The notes: generated by a model from the letters alone, not told the origin. Positions 51,726-61,350 are shown, numbered from the stretch's first letter. The stretch is DNA of 64,000 nucleotides from JAJXXT01 sp963764465 (GCA_963764465.1 CAVXSO010000006.1:434001-498000), one strand, 5' to 3'. Made by a program: numbers and translations.

Positions 51726-52621
51726 AGCGCATCCTCTTCGTCAGTTCCAACCGCATCGGCGACGCGGTGCTCTCCACCGGCCTGCTCGACCACCTCCTCC
51801 GCACCTGTCCGGAAGCGCGCTTCACCGTCGCCTGCGGCACGGTGGCGGAGGGCGTGTTCCTGCGCATGCCCCGTCTCGACCGCCTGATCCTGATGGAGAA
51901 GCGCCGCGACCGCCGCCACTGGCTGCCGCTCTGGGCCGCCACCGCCTTCACCGCCTGGGACCTCGTCGTCGATATCCGCGCCTCGGCCCTCTCCTTCCTC
52001 GTCCCCGCGCGGCGCCGTGCCCGCATGCGCCGCGGCACCGGCCCGAAGGTCGCCCAACTCGCCACCATCCTCGGCCTCGACCCGCCGCCGCTCCCCGTCG
52101 TCTGGACCGCGCCAGCCGACGAAGCCCGCGCCGCGACGCTGCTGCCGCCGGGCAAGCACCCCGGCGGCAAGCTCCTCATCCTCGCCCCCACCGCCAACTG
52201 GGCGGGCAAGATCTGGCCCGCCGAACGCTTCGTGGAACTCGGCCAGGCGCTTCTCGCCGGCCCGCTCGCCGGCGCCGCGGTCGCCATCATGGCCGGCCCC
52301 GGCGAGATGGAGCGCGAGCTCGCCGCCCCGGTGCTCGCCGCCTTCCCCGGCGCCATCGACCTCGCCGGCAACCTCACGCTGCCGGAAGCCGCCGCCTGTC
52401 TCCGCCGCGCCTCGTTGTTTATCGGCAACGATTCCGGCCTCATGCATCTCGCCGCCGCGGCCGGCAGCCCCACGCTTGGGCTCTTCGGTCCCACGCCCGC
52501 GGAGGAATACGCCCCCGCCGGGCGCCTCGCCGCCGCCACCGTCGCCCCGGACGGCACCATGCAGGGCCTCTCCGTCGCCCAGGCCCTCGCCGCCGCCGCC
52601 GCGCTGCTGGAGCGGGCCTGA
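51722..52621 (+). CDS. Glycosyltransferase family 9 (heptosyltransferase)
   Basis: A 299-residue GT9 enzyme of compact length. KRILFVSSNRIGDAVLSTGLLDHLL carries the N-terminal GD motif; the donor site appears in LLILAPTANWAGKIWPAERFVEL and ASLFIGNDSGLMHLAAAAGSPTLGLFGPT. It probably transfers heptose or a related sugar in core oligosaccharide synthesis at the inner face of the membrane. Start and stop overlap the ligase (ATGA) and the next glycosyltransferase (TGATG). Confidence 0.9.
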   Translation: MKRILFVSSNRIGDAVLSTGLLDHLLRTCPEARFTVACGTVAEGVFLRMPRLDRLILMEKRRDRRHWLPLWAATAFTAWDLVVDIRASALSFLVPARRRARMRRGTGPKVAQLATILGLDPPPLPVVWTAPADEARAATLLPPGKHPGGKLLILAPTANWAGKIWPAERFVELGQALLAGPLAGAAVAIMAGPGEMERELAAPVLAAFPGAIDLAGNLTLPEAAACLRRASLFIGNDSGLMHLAAAAGSPTLGLFGPTPAEEYAPAGRLAAATVAPDGTMQGLSVAQALAAAAALLERA

Positions 52622-53667
52622 TGCGCATCGCCCACATCATGGCCGGTGCGCGCGACGGCGGCGCGGAACTCTTCTACGAGCGCATGACGATCGCCCAGGC
52701 GCAGTCCGGCGAAACCGTGCTCCCCGTCATCCGCACGGACGCGCCGCGCGCCGCCCGCTTGCGCGCCGCCGGCCTCGAACCCGTCCAGCTCCGCTTCGGC
52801 GGCCCGATCGACCTCCTCACCCGCCCGCGCCTCGCCCGCGCGCTACGCGCCTTCGCTCCCGACATCGCGATGACCTGGATGAGCCGCGCGTCGAGGCACG
52901 CGCCGCGCGGTCCCTGGGTCCTCGTCGGCCGCCTCGGCGGCTACTACGATCCGAAATATTTCCGCGCCTGCGAGCATCTCGTCGGCAACACCCACGGCAT
53001 CGTCGACTGGCTCCGCGCCAGGGGCATCCCCGAAAGCCGCACGCATTACCTGCCGAATTTCGTGGACGACTTCGGCACCGCCACGCCGCTCGACCGCGCC
53101 ACGCTTGGCGTCCCCGCCGGCGCGCCGATGCTGCTCGGGCTCGGCCGCCTGCACCGTGACAAGGGTTTCGACATCGCACTGAAGGCGCTGGCCCGCGTCC
53201 CCGGTGCCCATCTCGCCATCGCCGGCAGCGGCCCGGAGGAAGAGCCGCTGAAGGCGCTCGCCGCCGAACTCGGCGTCGCCGATCGCGCGCATTTCCTCGG
53301 CTGGCGCCGCGACGCCGGAAACCTGCTGGCGACCTGCGACATCTTCCTCTGCGCCTCGCGCGGCGAACCGCTCGGCAACATGGTGCTGGAGGCCTGGTCC
53401 GCGCGCCGCCCCGTCGTCGCGCAGGCAGCCCTCGGCCCCACGGAACTCATCGCCCAGGACGAAACCGGCATCGTCACGCCGCTCGAAGACGAGGCGGCCC
53501 TCGCCGCCGCCCTCGCCCGCGTCCTCGCAGACCCCGCCTTCGCCCACCGCCTCGCCACCGCGGGGCGCGAGCGTTACGAGCGCGACTTCATGCAGGCATC
53601 GGTGCTGGCCACCTGGCGCCGCCTGTTCGGGCAACTGATCGCACAAAAGAGGGAAACGCCACGATGA
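52621..53667 (+). CDS. Glycosyltransferase family 4
   Basis: A 348-residue GT-B enzyme. The N-terminus MRIAHIMAGARDGGAELFYERM binds the acceptor; the donor-binding half has MLLGLGRLHRDKGFDIALKAL, HLAIAGSGPEEEPL, FLGWRRDAGNLLATCDIFLCAS and the nucleotide-sugar motif REPLGNMVLEAWSARRPVV. It should add a hexose-type sugar in LPS core or exopolysaccharide synthesis. It ends in a 4-base overlap with a FAH-family hydrolase gene, so an envelope operon runs into a catabolic one. Confidence 0.9.
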   Translation: MRIAHIMAGARDGGAELFYERMTIAQAQSGETVLPVIRTDAPRAARLRAAGLEPVQLRFGGPIDLLTRPRLARALRAFAPDIAMTWMSRASRHAPRGPWVLVGRLGGYYDPKYFRACEHLVGNTHGIVDWLRARGIPESRTHYLPNFVDDFGTATPLDRATLGVPAGAPMLLGLGRLHRDKGFDIALKALARVPGAHLAIAGSGPEEEPLKALAAELGVADRAHFLGWRRDAGNLLATCDIFLCASRGEPLGNMVLEAWSARRPVVAQAALGPTELIAQDETGIVTPLEDEAALAAALARVLADPAFAHRLATAGRERYERDFMQASVLATWRRLFGQLIAQKRETPR

Positions 53668-54494
53668 AACTCATGAGCTTCCGGGAGAAGTCCGGCCGCA
53701 CCGGCTGGGGCATCGTCGAGGGCAGCAAGGTCGCGGACCTCTCCGCCACCGCGCCCACGCTGCGCGCCGCGCTGGCCTCCGGCAAACCCCTCGCCGCCCC
53801 GGCCAGCGCGCCCCGCCTCGACCTCGCGAGCCTCGCCCATCTCCCGCCCATCCCGGACCCGGACAAGATCATCTGCGTCGGCCTCAACTACCTCTCCCAC
53901 ATCCTCGAAGGCGGCCGCGAGCCGCCGAAGATGCCAACGATATTCACGCGCTGGGCGAATACGCAGGTGGGTCACCTCCAGCCGATGATCCGCCCCAAGG
54001 CTTCCCACACCTTCGACTTCGAGGGAGAGCTCGCCTTCGTCGTCGGCAAGCGTTGCCGCCACGTAACGGAAGCCGAGGCCATGTCCGTCGTCGCCGGCTA
54101 TAGCTGCTACAACGACGGCTCCATCCGCGAATGGCAGCGCCACTCCACCCAGTTCACGCCGGGCAAGAATTTCCCCGCGACGGGCGGCTTCGGCCCCTTC
54201 CTCGTCACCCAGGACGAAGCCGGCGACATCAGCAAGGCCAGCCTCGTCACCCGCCTCAACGGCGAGGAAGTCCAGCGCGCCACCATCGACGACCTGGTCT
54301 TCGACGTGCCCAGGCTGGTCGCCTATTGCTCCACCTTCACCGTGCTGGAGCCCGGCGACGTCGTCATCACCGGCACCACGGGCGGCGTCGGCGCCTACCG
54401 CAAGCCGCCGCTATGGATGAAACCCGGCGACACGGTGGAGGTCGAGATCACCGGCGTCGGCACCCTCAGAAACCCCATCGAAGACGAAGCCTGA
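53664..54494 (+). CDS. Fumarylacetoacetate hydrolase family protein
   Basis: A 276-residue FAH-fold protein: KIICVGLNYLSHILE, a metal site with FDFEGELAFVVGKRCR, YSCYNDGSIREWQRHSTQF, GKNFPATGGFGPFLV, and TIDDLVFDVPRLVAYCSTFTVLEPGDVVITGT. The family comprises Mg-dependent hydrolases, decarboxylases and isomerases (acylpyruvases, HpcE, 2,4-diketo-acid hydrolases). Association with an aromatic hydroxylase downstream suggests action on a ring-cleavage product. ATGA overlap with the preceding glycosyltransferase. Confidence 0.88.
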   Translation: MKLMSFREKSGRTGWGIVEGSKVADLSATAPTLRAALASGKPLAAPASAPRLDLASLAHLPPIPDPDKIICVGLNYLSHILEGGREPPKMPTIFTRWANTQVGHLQPMIRPKASHTFDFEGELAFVVGKRCRHVTEAEAMSVVAGYSCYNDGSIREWQRHSTQFTPGKNFPATGGFGPFLVTQDEAGDISKASLVTRLNGEEVQRATIDDLVFDVPRLVAYCSTFTVLEPGDVVITGTTGGVGAYRKPPLWMKPGDTVEVEITGVGTLRNPIEDEA

Positions 54495-54500
54495 CCGCGG

Positions 54501-55313
54501 ATGAACAGCGGCGTGCCGCCCATCACCGGCCGAACCCGGCTTCTCGGCATCGTGGGCGATCCCATCACCCAGGTCGGCGCGCCCGCGATCTGCAACGCCA
54601 TCATCGCCAAGGCGGGCGTGGACACGGTGCTCATCCCGTTCCACGTGCCCGCGCCGGATTTCGAGGCGACGATGCCCGGCCTGATGCGCCTCGCCAACCT
54701 CGACGGCCTCATCTTTACCGTTCCGTTCAAGCAACGAGGCCTTGCCTTCGCCCAAACCATCCACCCGGACGCCGCCCTCATCGGCGCCGCCAACGCGCTG
54801 CGCCGCGAGCCGGATGGCACCTGGACCGCGGACATGTTCGACGGCACCGGCCTGCTTCGTGCCATCGAGGGAACCGGCGTCGCGGTCCACGATGCCTCGG
54901 TGCTGCTGCTCGGTGCCGGCGGTGCCGGCCGCGCCATCGCGGTCGCCCTCGCCCGCGCCGGGGCTTCGCGCCTCGCCGTTCACGATCTCGACCATGCCCG
55001 CGCGGTGGACGTCGCCGCCCTCGCCAGCAGCGCCGCCCCCAACTGCGCCGCCGCGCCCGCCGCTCCCACCGCCGCGGGCCATGACATCGTCATCAACGCC
55101 ACCCCCATCGGCATGAAACCCGGGGACGGCCTCCCCGCCCCCCTCGGCCCGCTCGCCGGCGTCGCCGCGGTCATCGATATCGTCCCCTACCCGCCCACGA
55201 CGCCGCTCCTCGCCGCCGCCGCCGAGGCCGGCTGCCGCACCGAAGGCGGCCAGGCGATGATCGCCGGCCAGGCCCACACGCTGCTGGAGTTCTTCGGCAT
55301 CAAGCCGGCCTGA
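54501..55313 (+). CDS. Shikimate/quinate dehydrogenase-like protein (AroE family)
   Basis: A 270-residue AroE-fold protein. The catalytic Lys is in FTVPFKQRG and the Asp in ADMFDGTG; the NADP/NAD-binding motif is VLLLGAGGAGRAIAVALARAG, and VINATPIGM with EGGQAMIAGQA follows. The start TRLLGIVGDPITQVGAP replaces the canonical SxSxSP substrate motif (serines absent), so the substrate probably differs from shikimate; catabolic relatives act on quinate or aminoshikimate. It lies 6 bases after the FAH gene, in a catabolic context. It is probably not the biosynthetic aroE. Confidence 0.85.
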   Translation: MNSGVPPITGRTRLLGIVGDPITQVGAPAICNAIIAKAGVDTVLIPFHVPAPDFEATMPGLMRLANLDGLIFTVPFKQRGLAFAQTIHPDAALIGAANALRREPDGTWTADMFDGTGLLRAIEGTGVAVHDASVLLLGAGGAGRAIAVALARAGASRLAVHDLDHARAVDVAALASSAAPNCAAAPAAPTAAGHDIVINATPIGMKPGDGLPAPLGPLAGVAAVIDIVPYPPTTPLLAAAAEAGCRTEGGQAMIAGQAHTLLEFFGIKPA

Positions 55314-55444
55314 AGCACCGCCACCCCGCACGCGCGCGCGCCCCGCGCTTCTCTCGTCACGCGCCACGGGCTCGTTCTATCCTCGCCCCAACGAAGGCGC
55401 GCCCCGGCGAGAGGGTCCCGGCGCGCGGATATGGGGGAAGATCC

Positions 55445-57097
55445 GTGTCGATAACGAAGCGGCTCGAAACGCAGGTGCTCATCGTCGGCGCCGGCCCCGT
55501 GGGCCTCACGCTCGCGATGGACCTCGCCTGGCGCGGCATCGCCGTCACCGTCGCGGAACGGCGCCGCCGCGGCGAACCTCCCCCGGTGAAGTCCAACCAC
55601 GTCTCCGCCCGCTCGATGGAAATCTTCCGCCGCCTCGGCGTGGCACGGGCCCTGCGCGATGCCGGCCTGCCGGCGGACTACCCCAACGACGTCGCCTACC
55701 GTACCACCGCGACCGGCATCGAGCTCTCCCGCATCCCCATCCCCTGTCGCGCCGATCGCTACACGGACAAGTCCGGCCCGGACGGTTGGTGGCCCACGCC
55801 GGAACCGCCGCACCGCATAAACCAGATCTATCTCGAACCCGTCCTCACCCGCCACGCCGGGACGATGCCGGGCGTCACCCTCCTGAACCACGCGCAGGCC
55901 GAAGGCTTCACCCAATCCGATACCGGCGTCATCGCCAGCCTGCGCCACCTCGACAGCAACGAAACGCAGGACATCGCCTGCGACTACCTCGTCGGCTGCG
56001 ACGGCGGGCGCTCGGAAATCCGCCACGCCATCGGCGCGCGCTTTCTGGGCGACCCGGTGGTGCAGCGCGTCCAGTCCACCTTCATCCGCGCGCCCTCCCT
56101 GCTCGGCCGCATGCGCGACAGGCCGGCCTGGGCCACCTTCTCCATCAACCCCCGCCGCAGCGGCAACATGTACGCGATCGACGGGCGCGAGACCTGGCTC
56201 ATCCACAACTACCTCAGGCCGGGCGAGGAGGATTTCGAAGCCGTGGACCGCGACCTCTGCATCCGCACCATCCTCGGCGTCGGCGATGATTTCGAATACG
56301 ACATCATCAGCAGGGAGGACTGGATCGGCCGCCGCCTGGTCGCGGACCGCTTCCGCGACCGCCGCGTCTTCCTCTGCGGCGACGCCGCGCATATCTGGGT
56401 GCCGATGGCCGGCTACGGCATGAACGCCGGCATCGCGGATGCCGCCAACCTCGCCTGGCTCATCGCCGCCAGGCTCAAGGGCTGGGCCCCGGACGCCATC
56501 CTCGACGCCTACGAGGCCGAGCGCCAGCCGATCACGCGACAGGTCTCGCGCTTCGCCATGGACCACGCCATCGCCCTCTCCCGCCAGCGCGAGGCGGTGC
56601 CGCAGAACATCGAGGCGCCGGGCGCGGAGGGCGAGGCGGTGCGCGCGCGCGTCGGCCGCGCGCTCTACGATCTCAACGTGAACCAGTATTGCTGCGGCGG
56701 CCTCAACTTCGGCACGTTCTACGACGCTTCCCCGATCATCGCTTACGATGGCGAAACGGCCCCTTCCTACTCCATGGCGGGCTTCACCCAGTCCACCGTG
56801 CCCGGCTGCCGCACGCCGCATTTCTGGCGGCGCGACGGCCGTTCCCTCTACGACGCGCTCGGCCCGGACTATACGCTGCTGCGCCGCGACCCCACGCTCG
56901 ACGTGACACGGATCCTCCTCGCGGCGGAGCACCGCGGCCTGCCCCTCGCGCTGCTGGACCTCGATCCAGGCGAAGCCCCCGCGCCCTACGAACGGAAGCT
57001 CGTTCTCTCCCGCCCGGACCAGCATGTCGCGTGGCGCGGCGACACCACGCCCGCGGACCCGCTTGCCCTTATCGACCGCATCCGCGGCGCCGCCTGA
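55445..57097 (+). CDS. FAD-dependent aromatic hydroxylase (PheA/TfdB/MhpA-like)
   Basis: A 550-residue group A flavoprotein monooxygenase: dinucleotide motif VLIVGAGPVGLTLAMDLAWRG, the DG motif DYLVGCDGGRSEIRHAIGA, and the FAD-ribityl motif FLCGDAAHIWVPMAGYGMNAGIADAANLAWL, with a C-terminal thioredoxin-like region from about residue 420. It should hydroxylate a phenolic or carboxylated ring with NAD(P)H and O2. The GTG start at 55445 is supported by GGGGGAAG. It follows the FAH and AroE-like genes on the same strand. Confidence 0.9.
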   Translation: MSITKRLETQVLIVGAGPVGLTLAMDLAWRGIAVTVAERRRRGEPPPVKSNHVSARSMEIFRRLGVARALRDAGLPADYPNDVAYRTTATGIELSRIPIPCRADRYTDKSGPDGWWPTPEPPHRINQIYLEPVLTRHAGTMPGVTLLNHAQAEGFTQSDTGVIASLRHLDSNETQDIACDYLVGCDGGRSEIRHAIGARFLGDPVVQRVQSTFIRAPSLLGRMRDRPAWATFSINPRRSGNMYAIDGRETWLIHNYLRPGEEDFEAVDRDLCIRTILGVGDDFEYDIISREDWIGRRLVADRFRDRRVFLCGDAAHIWVPMAGYGMNAGIADAANLAWLIAARLKGWAPDAILDAYEAERQPITRQVSRFAMDHAIALSRQREAVPQNIEAPGAEGEAVRARVGRALYDLNVNQYCCGGLNFGTFYDASPIIAYDGETAPSYSMAGFTQSTVPGCRTPHFWRRDGRSLYDALGPDYTLLRRDPTLDVTRILLAAEHRGLPLALLDLDPGEAPAPYERKLVLSRPDQHVAWRGDTTPADPLALIDRIRGAA

Positions 57098-57172
57098 GGC
57101 CCTCGTTGCGGCGGCGCTTGTAACACCCCGCCGCATGCATCAGTTTTCCGCGAAACCCCGGAAAGAAACGCC

Positions 57173-57667
57173 ATGACGTCGCCCGTGACATGGAGAGCCG
57201 CCATCTGCGCCGCGCCGCTCGCCATGGTGCTCGCCGCCGGCGTCCCGGCCGCCGCCCAGACCACCGCCCAGCCGGCGCCCCAAGCCGCCGCGCCCCAGGC
57301 CACCGCGCCCCAGGCCACCGCGCCGGCAAACCTGCAGGCCTTCGCCGGCTACTGGAATGGCAGCTGGGAAAACAAGCTCCCGATCACCCTGGTCATCGAC
57401 CAGGTCACCGCGCAATCCGCGCGCATCATCTACGAGTGGGGCATCTCGGCCGCGGACCAGGTCGACAACCCGGGCTTCATCCACGGCACCGCCCATTTCG
57501 AGGGCGACCGTCTGGTCACCCGCCTGCCCAGCGGCTCCGTCGCGATCTACGTCCTGCAGCCGGACGGCACGCTCGCCGGCATCGCCGGCGGCACGGTCGG
57601 TGGCACCGTGCTCGGGCCCAGCCCGCCCACGGGCGGCGTCATCCACGCCATGCTCACGCGCCAGTAG
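57173..57667 (+). CDS. Secreted hypothetical protein with Ala/Pro/Gln repeat
   Basis: A 164-residue protein with a signal peptide (AAICAAPLAMVLAAGVPAAAQ), then a low-complexity linker APQAA-APQAT-APQAT encoded by tandem 15-bp repeats, then a compact domain (GYWNGSWENKLPITLVIDQV through VIHAMLTRQ) of about 105 residues that looks beta-rich. I do not recognise the domain with certainty. It lies 75 bases after the hydroxylase gene. Confidence 0.75.
   Translation: MTSPVTWRAAICAAPLAMVLAAGVPAAAQTTAQPAPQAAAPQATAPQATAPANLQAFAGYWNGSWENKLPITLVIDQVTAQSARIIYEWGISAADQVDNPGFIHGTAHFEGDRLVTRLPSGSVAIYVLQPDGTLAGIAGGTVGGTVLGPSPPTGGVIHAMLTRQ
57275..57319 (+). repeat. Three tandem 15-bp units inside the secreted-protein gene
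   Basis: Units 57275-57289, 57290-57304 and 57305-57319; the last two are identical (GCGCCCCAGGCCACC) and the first differs by two bases. They encode APQAx pentapeptides, so copy-number change would alter the linker length in frame. Confidence 0.8.
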
Positions 57668-57673
57668 AGGGCG

Positions 57674-58870
57674 TCACGCTCCCTTCGGGCTCGCCCCGGA
57701 AACACGCGCATCGAACTGCTCCGGCACCGCCTTGCCCGCATCCGTGTAGGCCCTGCGGATCGCGTCCACGTTGGGCTTGAAGATCGTATCGCGGTTGGAA
57801 CGGGTCCAGGCATTGGACGCGGCGATACTCTCCACCGAGCCCTGGAACCGCGGCATCACCCAGCGTGCGAACAGCTCGAAGCTGCGCCAGGTCTGCTCGC
57901 GGTTCGCCCACTCATGGGCGCGGAACATCACGCCGCCAATCGGCCCGCCCGCGCGCTCCATCAGCTTCTCGATCCCCCGCGCGACCGTGTCCGGCGAGCC
58001 CACCAGCGTCGTCCCCGCCGCCACGCCCTCGCGCAGCGGGTCCTCGGCGCGTCCCGGCGGGCGCGCCAGCGTCTCCTCGAAATACGTCACGGTCTCCAGC
58101 CGCTCGCCGGTCTTCACCTCGGCCAGTGCCTGCTCGTCGTCCTCGGCCACGTGCATGTTCAGCACCAGCCGCCACTCGCCGCGGTCCATCGTCTTGCCGT
58201 GCTGTGCCGCGGTCTCCTCGGCGATCGCCCATTGCTTCGCCAGCGCATCCGCCCCGCCCGGCAGCCCGGCACCCAGCGACAGCAGGCCCAGCCCATGCCG
58301 CCCCGCCGCGGCCACGCCCGCAGGCGTCAGCGTGCTCGCCACCGCAATCGGAAAGCGCGGATAGGTGTAGGGCGCCAGGTGCAGCCGCGCCTGGCGCAGC
58401 GTGAACCACTCGCCCTCGCGCGTCACGGTCTCGCCGGCCAGCAGCGCCATGATCACGTCGAGCGCCTCGTCCATCCGCCGGCGCTGCACCGCGGGCTCGA
58501 TCCCCAGCATGTAGGCGTCCGAGACCAGCGCCCCCGGCCCGCAGCCCAGCATCGCCCGCCCGCGCGTCATGTGGTCGAGCTGCGTGAAGCGCTGCGCCAC
58601 CAGGAACGGGTTGTGGTACGGCAGCGAGGTCACGCCCGAGCCGAGCCGTATATGTTTCGTCCGCTCCGCCGCGGCCGCGATGATCAGCTCCGGCGAGGCA
58701 ATCGTCTCCCACCCGGCGGAGTGGTGCTCGCCGATCCATGCCTCGTCGTAGCCGAGCTGATCGAGCCACTCGATCAGCTCGATGTCGCGGCGCATCGCCA
58801 GCGTCGGGTTGTCGCCCAGGCGATGGAACGGGGCGAGGAAAATGCCGAATTTCAGGCCGCGATGGGTCAT
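57674..58870 (-). CDS. LLM-class flavin-dependent monooxygenase (luciferase-like)
   Basis: A 398-residue TIM-barrel protein: LKFGIFLAPFHRLGDNPTLAM, EWLDQLGYDEAWIGEHHSAGWET, TKHIRLGSGVTSLPYHNPFLVAQRF, GRAMLGCGPGALVSDAYMLGI, and the late TTLVGSPDTVARGIEKLME. Such two-component monooxygenases use reduced FMN (or F420 in some phyla) to oxidise terpenes, alkanes or sulfonates; limonene monooxygenase-like proteins share the HHSAGWE pattern. No flavin reductase is adjacent. It is convergent to the hydroxylase cluster and divergent from the LIV transporter. Confidence 0.87.
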   Translation of the reverse strand: MTHRGLKFGIFLAPFHRLGDNPTLAMRRDIELIEWLDQLGYDEAWIGEHHSAGWETIASPELIIAAAAERTKHIRLGSGVTSLPYHNPFLVAQRFTQLDHMTRGRAMLGCGPGALVSDAYMLGIEPAVQRRRMDEALDVIMALLAGETVTREGEWFTLRQARLHLAPYTYPRFPIAVASTLTPAGVAAAGRHGLGLLSLGAGLPGGADALAKQWAIAEETAAQHGKTMDRGEWRLVLNMHVAEDDEQALAEVKTGERLETVTYFEETLARPPGRAEDPLREGVAAGTTLVGSPDTVARGIEKLMERAGGPIGGVMFRAHEWANREQTWRSFELFARWVMPRFQGSVESIAASNAWTRSNRDTIFKPNVDAIRRAYTDAGKAVPEQFDARVSGASPKGA

Positions 58871-59135
58871 GGGACGAAGGGCTCACTCCGGTTTGGCCCT
58901 GCATGTTGCCCGTTTGGCGGCGGCGGGCAAAGCCACGCATGCCGCTCCGCGAAATTGACGCCGCTGCGCCCTCCACCTTTCGAAGAATCAAGAAATTGCG
59001 AACCGTCTTCCCCCTTGCGCGGCGCGAAAGCCTCCGCCATCATCCCGCCGCAATCCGCCAACGAGCGGCATGGGAATGTGGGCCGGACAGTATGATGCCG
59101 GGCCCGGAACCTATGATCACAGGGAGGATAACGGA

Positions 59136-60386
59136 ATGGTTCAACGCATGTCCGGCGGATTCGGGCGTCGTCGCGTGCTTCAGGGGGCGGCCATGCTCGG
59201 CGCCGCCCAGGTCGCCTCACCCTTCATCGTCAAGGCACTCGGCGAGACCCCGGTCAAGATCGGCTTCGTCGATCCGCTGACCGGCAGCCTGTCGCTGCTC
59301 GCCGTCTCCGAGGTCGAGGGCGCGAAATACGCCACCGCCGAAATCAACAAGAAGGGCGGCATCCTCGGGCGCGAGGTGCAGCTCTTCGTCGAGGATTCGG
59401 CGAACGACACCGGCACCGGCGTGGAAAAGATCCGCAAGCTCATCGACAAGGAGCACGTGGACGTCACCATGGGTGACGTGAACTCCGGCATCGCCTACGC
59501 GATCTCCCAGGTCGCGACCCAGAAGGGCGTGCTGCACATCGTCCCCGGCGGCCACACCGACCCGATCACCGGCAGCGCCTGTGCGTGGAACGTGTTCCGC
59601 GTCTGCAACACGACGCTGATGGACGCCGGCGCCACCACCCAGCTGCTGATCAACAAATACGGCAAGCGCTGGTACATGGTCTCGCCGGACTATGCCTACG
59701 GCCATTCACTGGCGGACAGCTTCGCGCATTACCTGAAGGCCGCCGGCGGCACGTTCGAGAACATCTACATGCCCATCGCGGCGAGCGACTTCTCGGCGAC
59801 GCTGATCAAGGCCAAGGCGTTCAAGCCCGAGGTGCTCATCAACAACATGGGCGGCCTCGCGCAGATCGACCTGGCCAAGCAGTTCGTGCAGTTCGGCATG
59901 GACAAGTCGATGGGCATGGGCGGCACGCTGTTCGAGATCGAATCCGTGCTCGCCGTGCCGCCGGCGGCGCAGACCGGCATCTGGTCCTACGAGTGGTGGT
60001 GGAACCAGCCGGGCGTGCCGCACGTCAAGGAGTTCTTCGACGGCATCATGGCCGCGACCAAGAAGCCTGCCTCAGCGCGGCACTGGTTCGGCTACGTGGC
60101 GGTCCACAGCGTCAAGCTCGCCGCCGAAAAGGCCAAGAGCCTGAAGGGCATGGACATGGCGAAGGCCATGGAGGGCATGGAACTCCCGCCGGAGGTCGCG
60201 CTGCAGAAGAAGACGGTCTTCTACCGCGCCGGCGACCACGAACTGATGCCGACGATCTTCGCCGGCACGGTGCATCCGCCGGCCAAGGACAGCAAGTACG
60301 ACATCTTCACGGTCGAGTCGGAGGTCCCCGGCGAGAAGGTGCTGCCGCTCGCCGATACCGGCTGCCACATGAAGTTCCCGGCCTAG
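59136..60386 (+). CDS. LIV/amide-type ABC transporter substrate-binding protein
   Basis: A 416-residue periplasmic receptor. A twin-arginine-like leader (GGFGRRRVLQGAAMLGAAQV) precedes the type I binding-protein fold: VKIGFVDPLTGSLSLLAVSEVEGAKYATAEINKKGGILGREV, VDVTMGDVNSGIAYAIS, KRWYMVSPDYAYGHSLADSF and SDFSATLIKAKAFKPEVLI. It resembles the amide/urea/branched-chain receptor group; the ligand is unknown. The ATG at 59136 has GGGAGGA upstream and is preferred over the open frame from 59070. It is the first gene of a five-gene importer operon. Confidence 0.92.
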   Translation: MVQRMSGGFGRRRVLQGAAMLGAAQVASPFIVKALGETPVKIGFVDPLTGSLSLLAVSEVEGAKYATAEINKKGGILGREVQLFVEDSANDTGTGVEKIRKLIDKEHVDVTMGDVNSGIAYAISQVATQKGVLHIVPGGHTDPITGSACAWNVFRVCNTTLMDAGATTQLLINKYGKRWYMVSPDYAYGHSLADSFAHYLKAAGGTFENIYMPIAASDFSATLIKAKAFKPEVLINNMGGLAQIDLAKQFVQFGMDKSMGMGGTLFEIESVLAVPPAAQTGIWSYEWWWNQPGVPHVKEFFDGIMAATKKPASARHWFGYVAVHSVKLAAEKAKSLKGMDMAKAMEGMELPPEVALQKKTVFYRAGDHELMPTIFAGTVHPPAKDSKYDIFTVESEVPGEKVLPLADTGCHMKFPA

Positions 60387-60483
60387 CCGGCAAGCCCACG
60401 CCGCTGCCCCTGTCGTCGACCTCGCGCCGACGGCAGGGGTTTCCATATCCGCCGCCCGCGCGGCCAGCGACGGAGAGCCTCCC

Positions 60484-61350
60484 TTGCTTGAACTGATCCT
60501 GTTCAATCTCTTCAACGGGCTGATCATCGGCACCTTCTACGTGCTGACCGCGCTCGGCCTGTCGATGATCCTCAATCTTTCCAACGTCATCAATTTCGCC
60601 CATGGCAACTTCCTCGCGCTCGGCGGCTACCTTGCCTATGTCCTGATCCCCTTCATCGGCTTCTGGCCGTCGCTGCTGGTCGCGCCGCTGCTGACCGCGG
60701 CCCTCGGCTACATCATCGAACGCACGATGATCAGCCGCATCTACGGCCGTGACCCGATCTACTCGCTGCTGCTCACCTTCGGCCTCGCCTTCATGCTGCA
60801 GGATGCCTGCCGCTACATCTGGGGCGTCAACGGCCTGCCGCTCACCGTGCCGGACAACATCTCCCAGCCGCTCAGCCAGACCTACTTCTTCCTCAACGCC
60901 TACCGGCTGTTCATCGTCTTCATCGTCATTGTCGCGGTCGTCGGGCTGTTCGCCTTCCTGCGCTTCAGCCGCATGGGCATGCGCATCCGCGCCGGCATCC
61001 TCGATCTCGACACGGTCTCCGCCCTCGGCATCAACGTGCGCAAGCTGCGCTCGCTCAACTTCGCGTTCGGTATCTTCCTCGCCGGCCTCGCAGGCGTGCT
61101 CGCCGGCGGGCAGATCGGCCTCAACCCCAACATGGGTGACAGCCTGCTCCTGCCCAGCTTCGTCGCCATCATCGTCGGCGGCATGGGCAGCCTGGTCGGC
61201 ACCCTGCTCGGCGGCCTCACCGTCGGCCTCGCCGCGGCGCTCACCACCGTCTTCTGGCCCCCCGCGTCGGATGTCGTGGTCTACATCATCATGGCGATCG
61301 TGCTGCTGGTGCGCCCACGCGGCTTCCTCGGCGAGGAGGGCATGCAATGA
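60484..61350 (+). CDS. Branched-chain amino-acid-type ABC permease (LivH-like)
   Basis: A 288-residue membrane protein with about eight helices and the LivH pattern FNGLIIGTFYVLTALGLSMIL, NVINFAHGNFLALGGYLAY, RFSRMGMRIRAGILDLDTVSALGINV and VAIIVGGMGSLVGTLLGG. The start is TTG (60484), preceded by GACGGAG; this is the expected N-terminus for the family. It overlaps the LivM-like gene by 4 bases. Confidence 0.94.
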   Translation: MLELILFNLFNGLIIGTFYVLTALGLSMILNLSNVINFAHGNFLALGGYLAYVLIPFIGFWPSLLVAPLLTAALGYIIERTMISRIYGRDPIYSLLLTFGLAFMLQDACRYIWGVNGLPLTVPDNISQPLSQTYFFLNAYRLFIVFIVIVAVVGLFAFLRFSRMGMRIRAGILDLDTVSALGINVRKLRSLNFAFGIFLAGLAGVLAGGQIGLNPNMGDSLLLPSFVAIIVGGMGSLVGTLLGGLTVGLAAALTTVFWPPASDVVVYIIMAIVLLVRPRGFLGEEGMQ

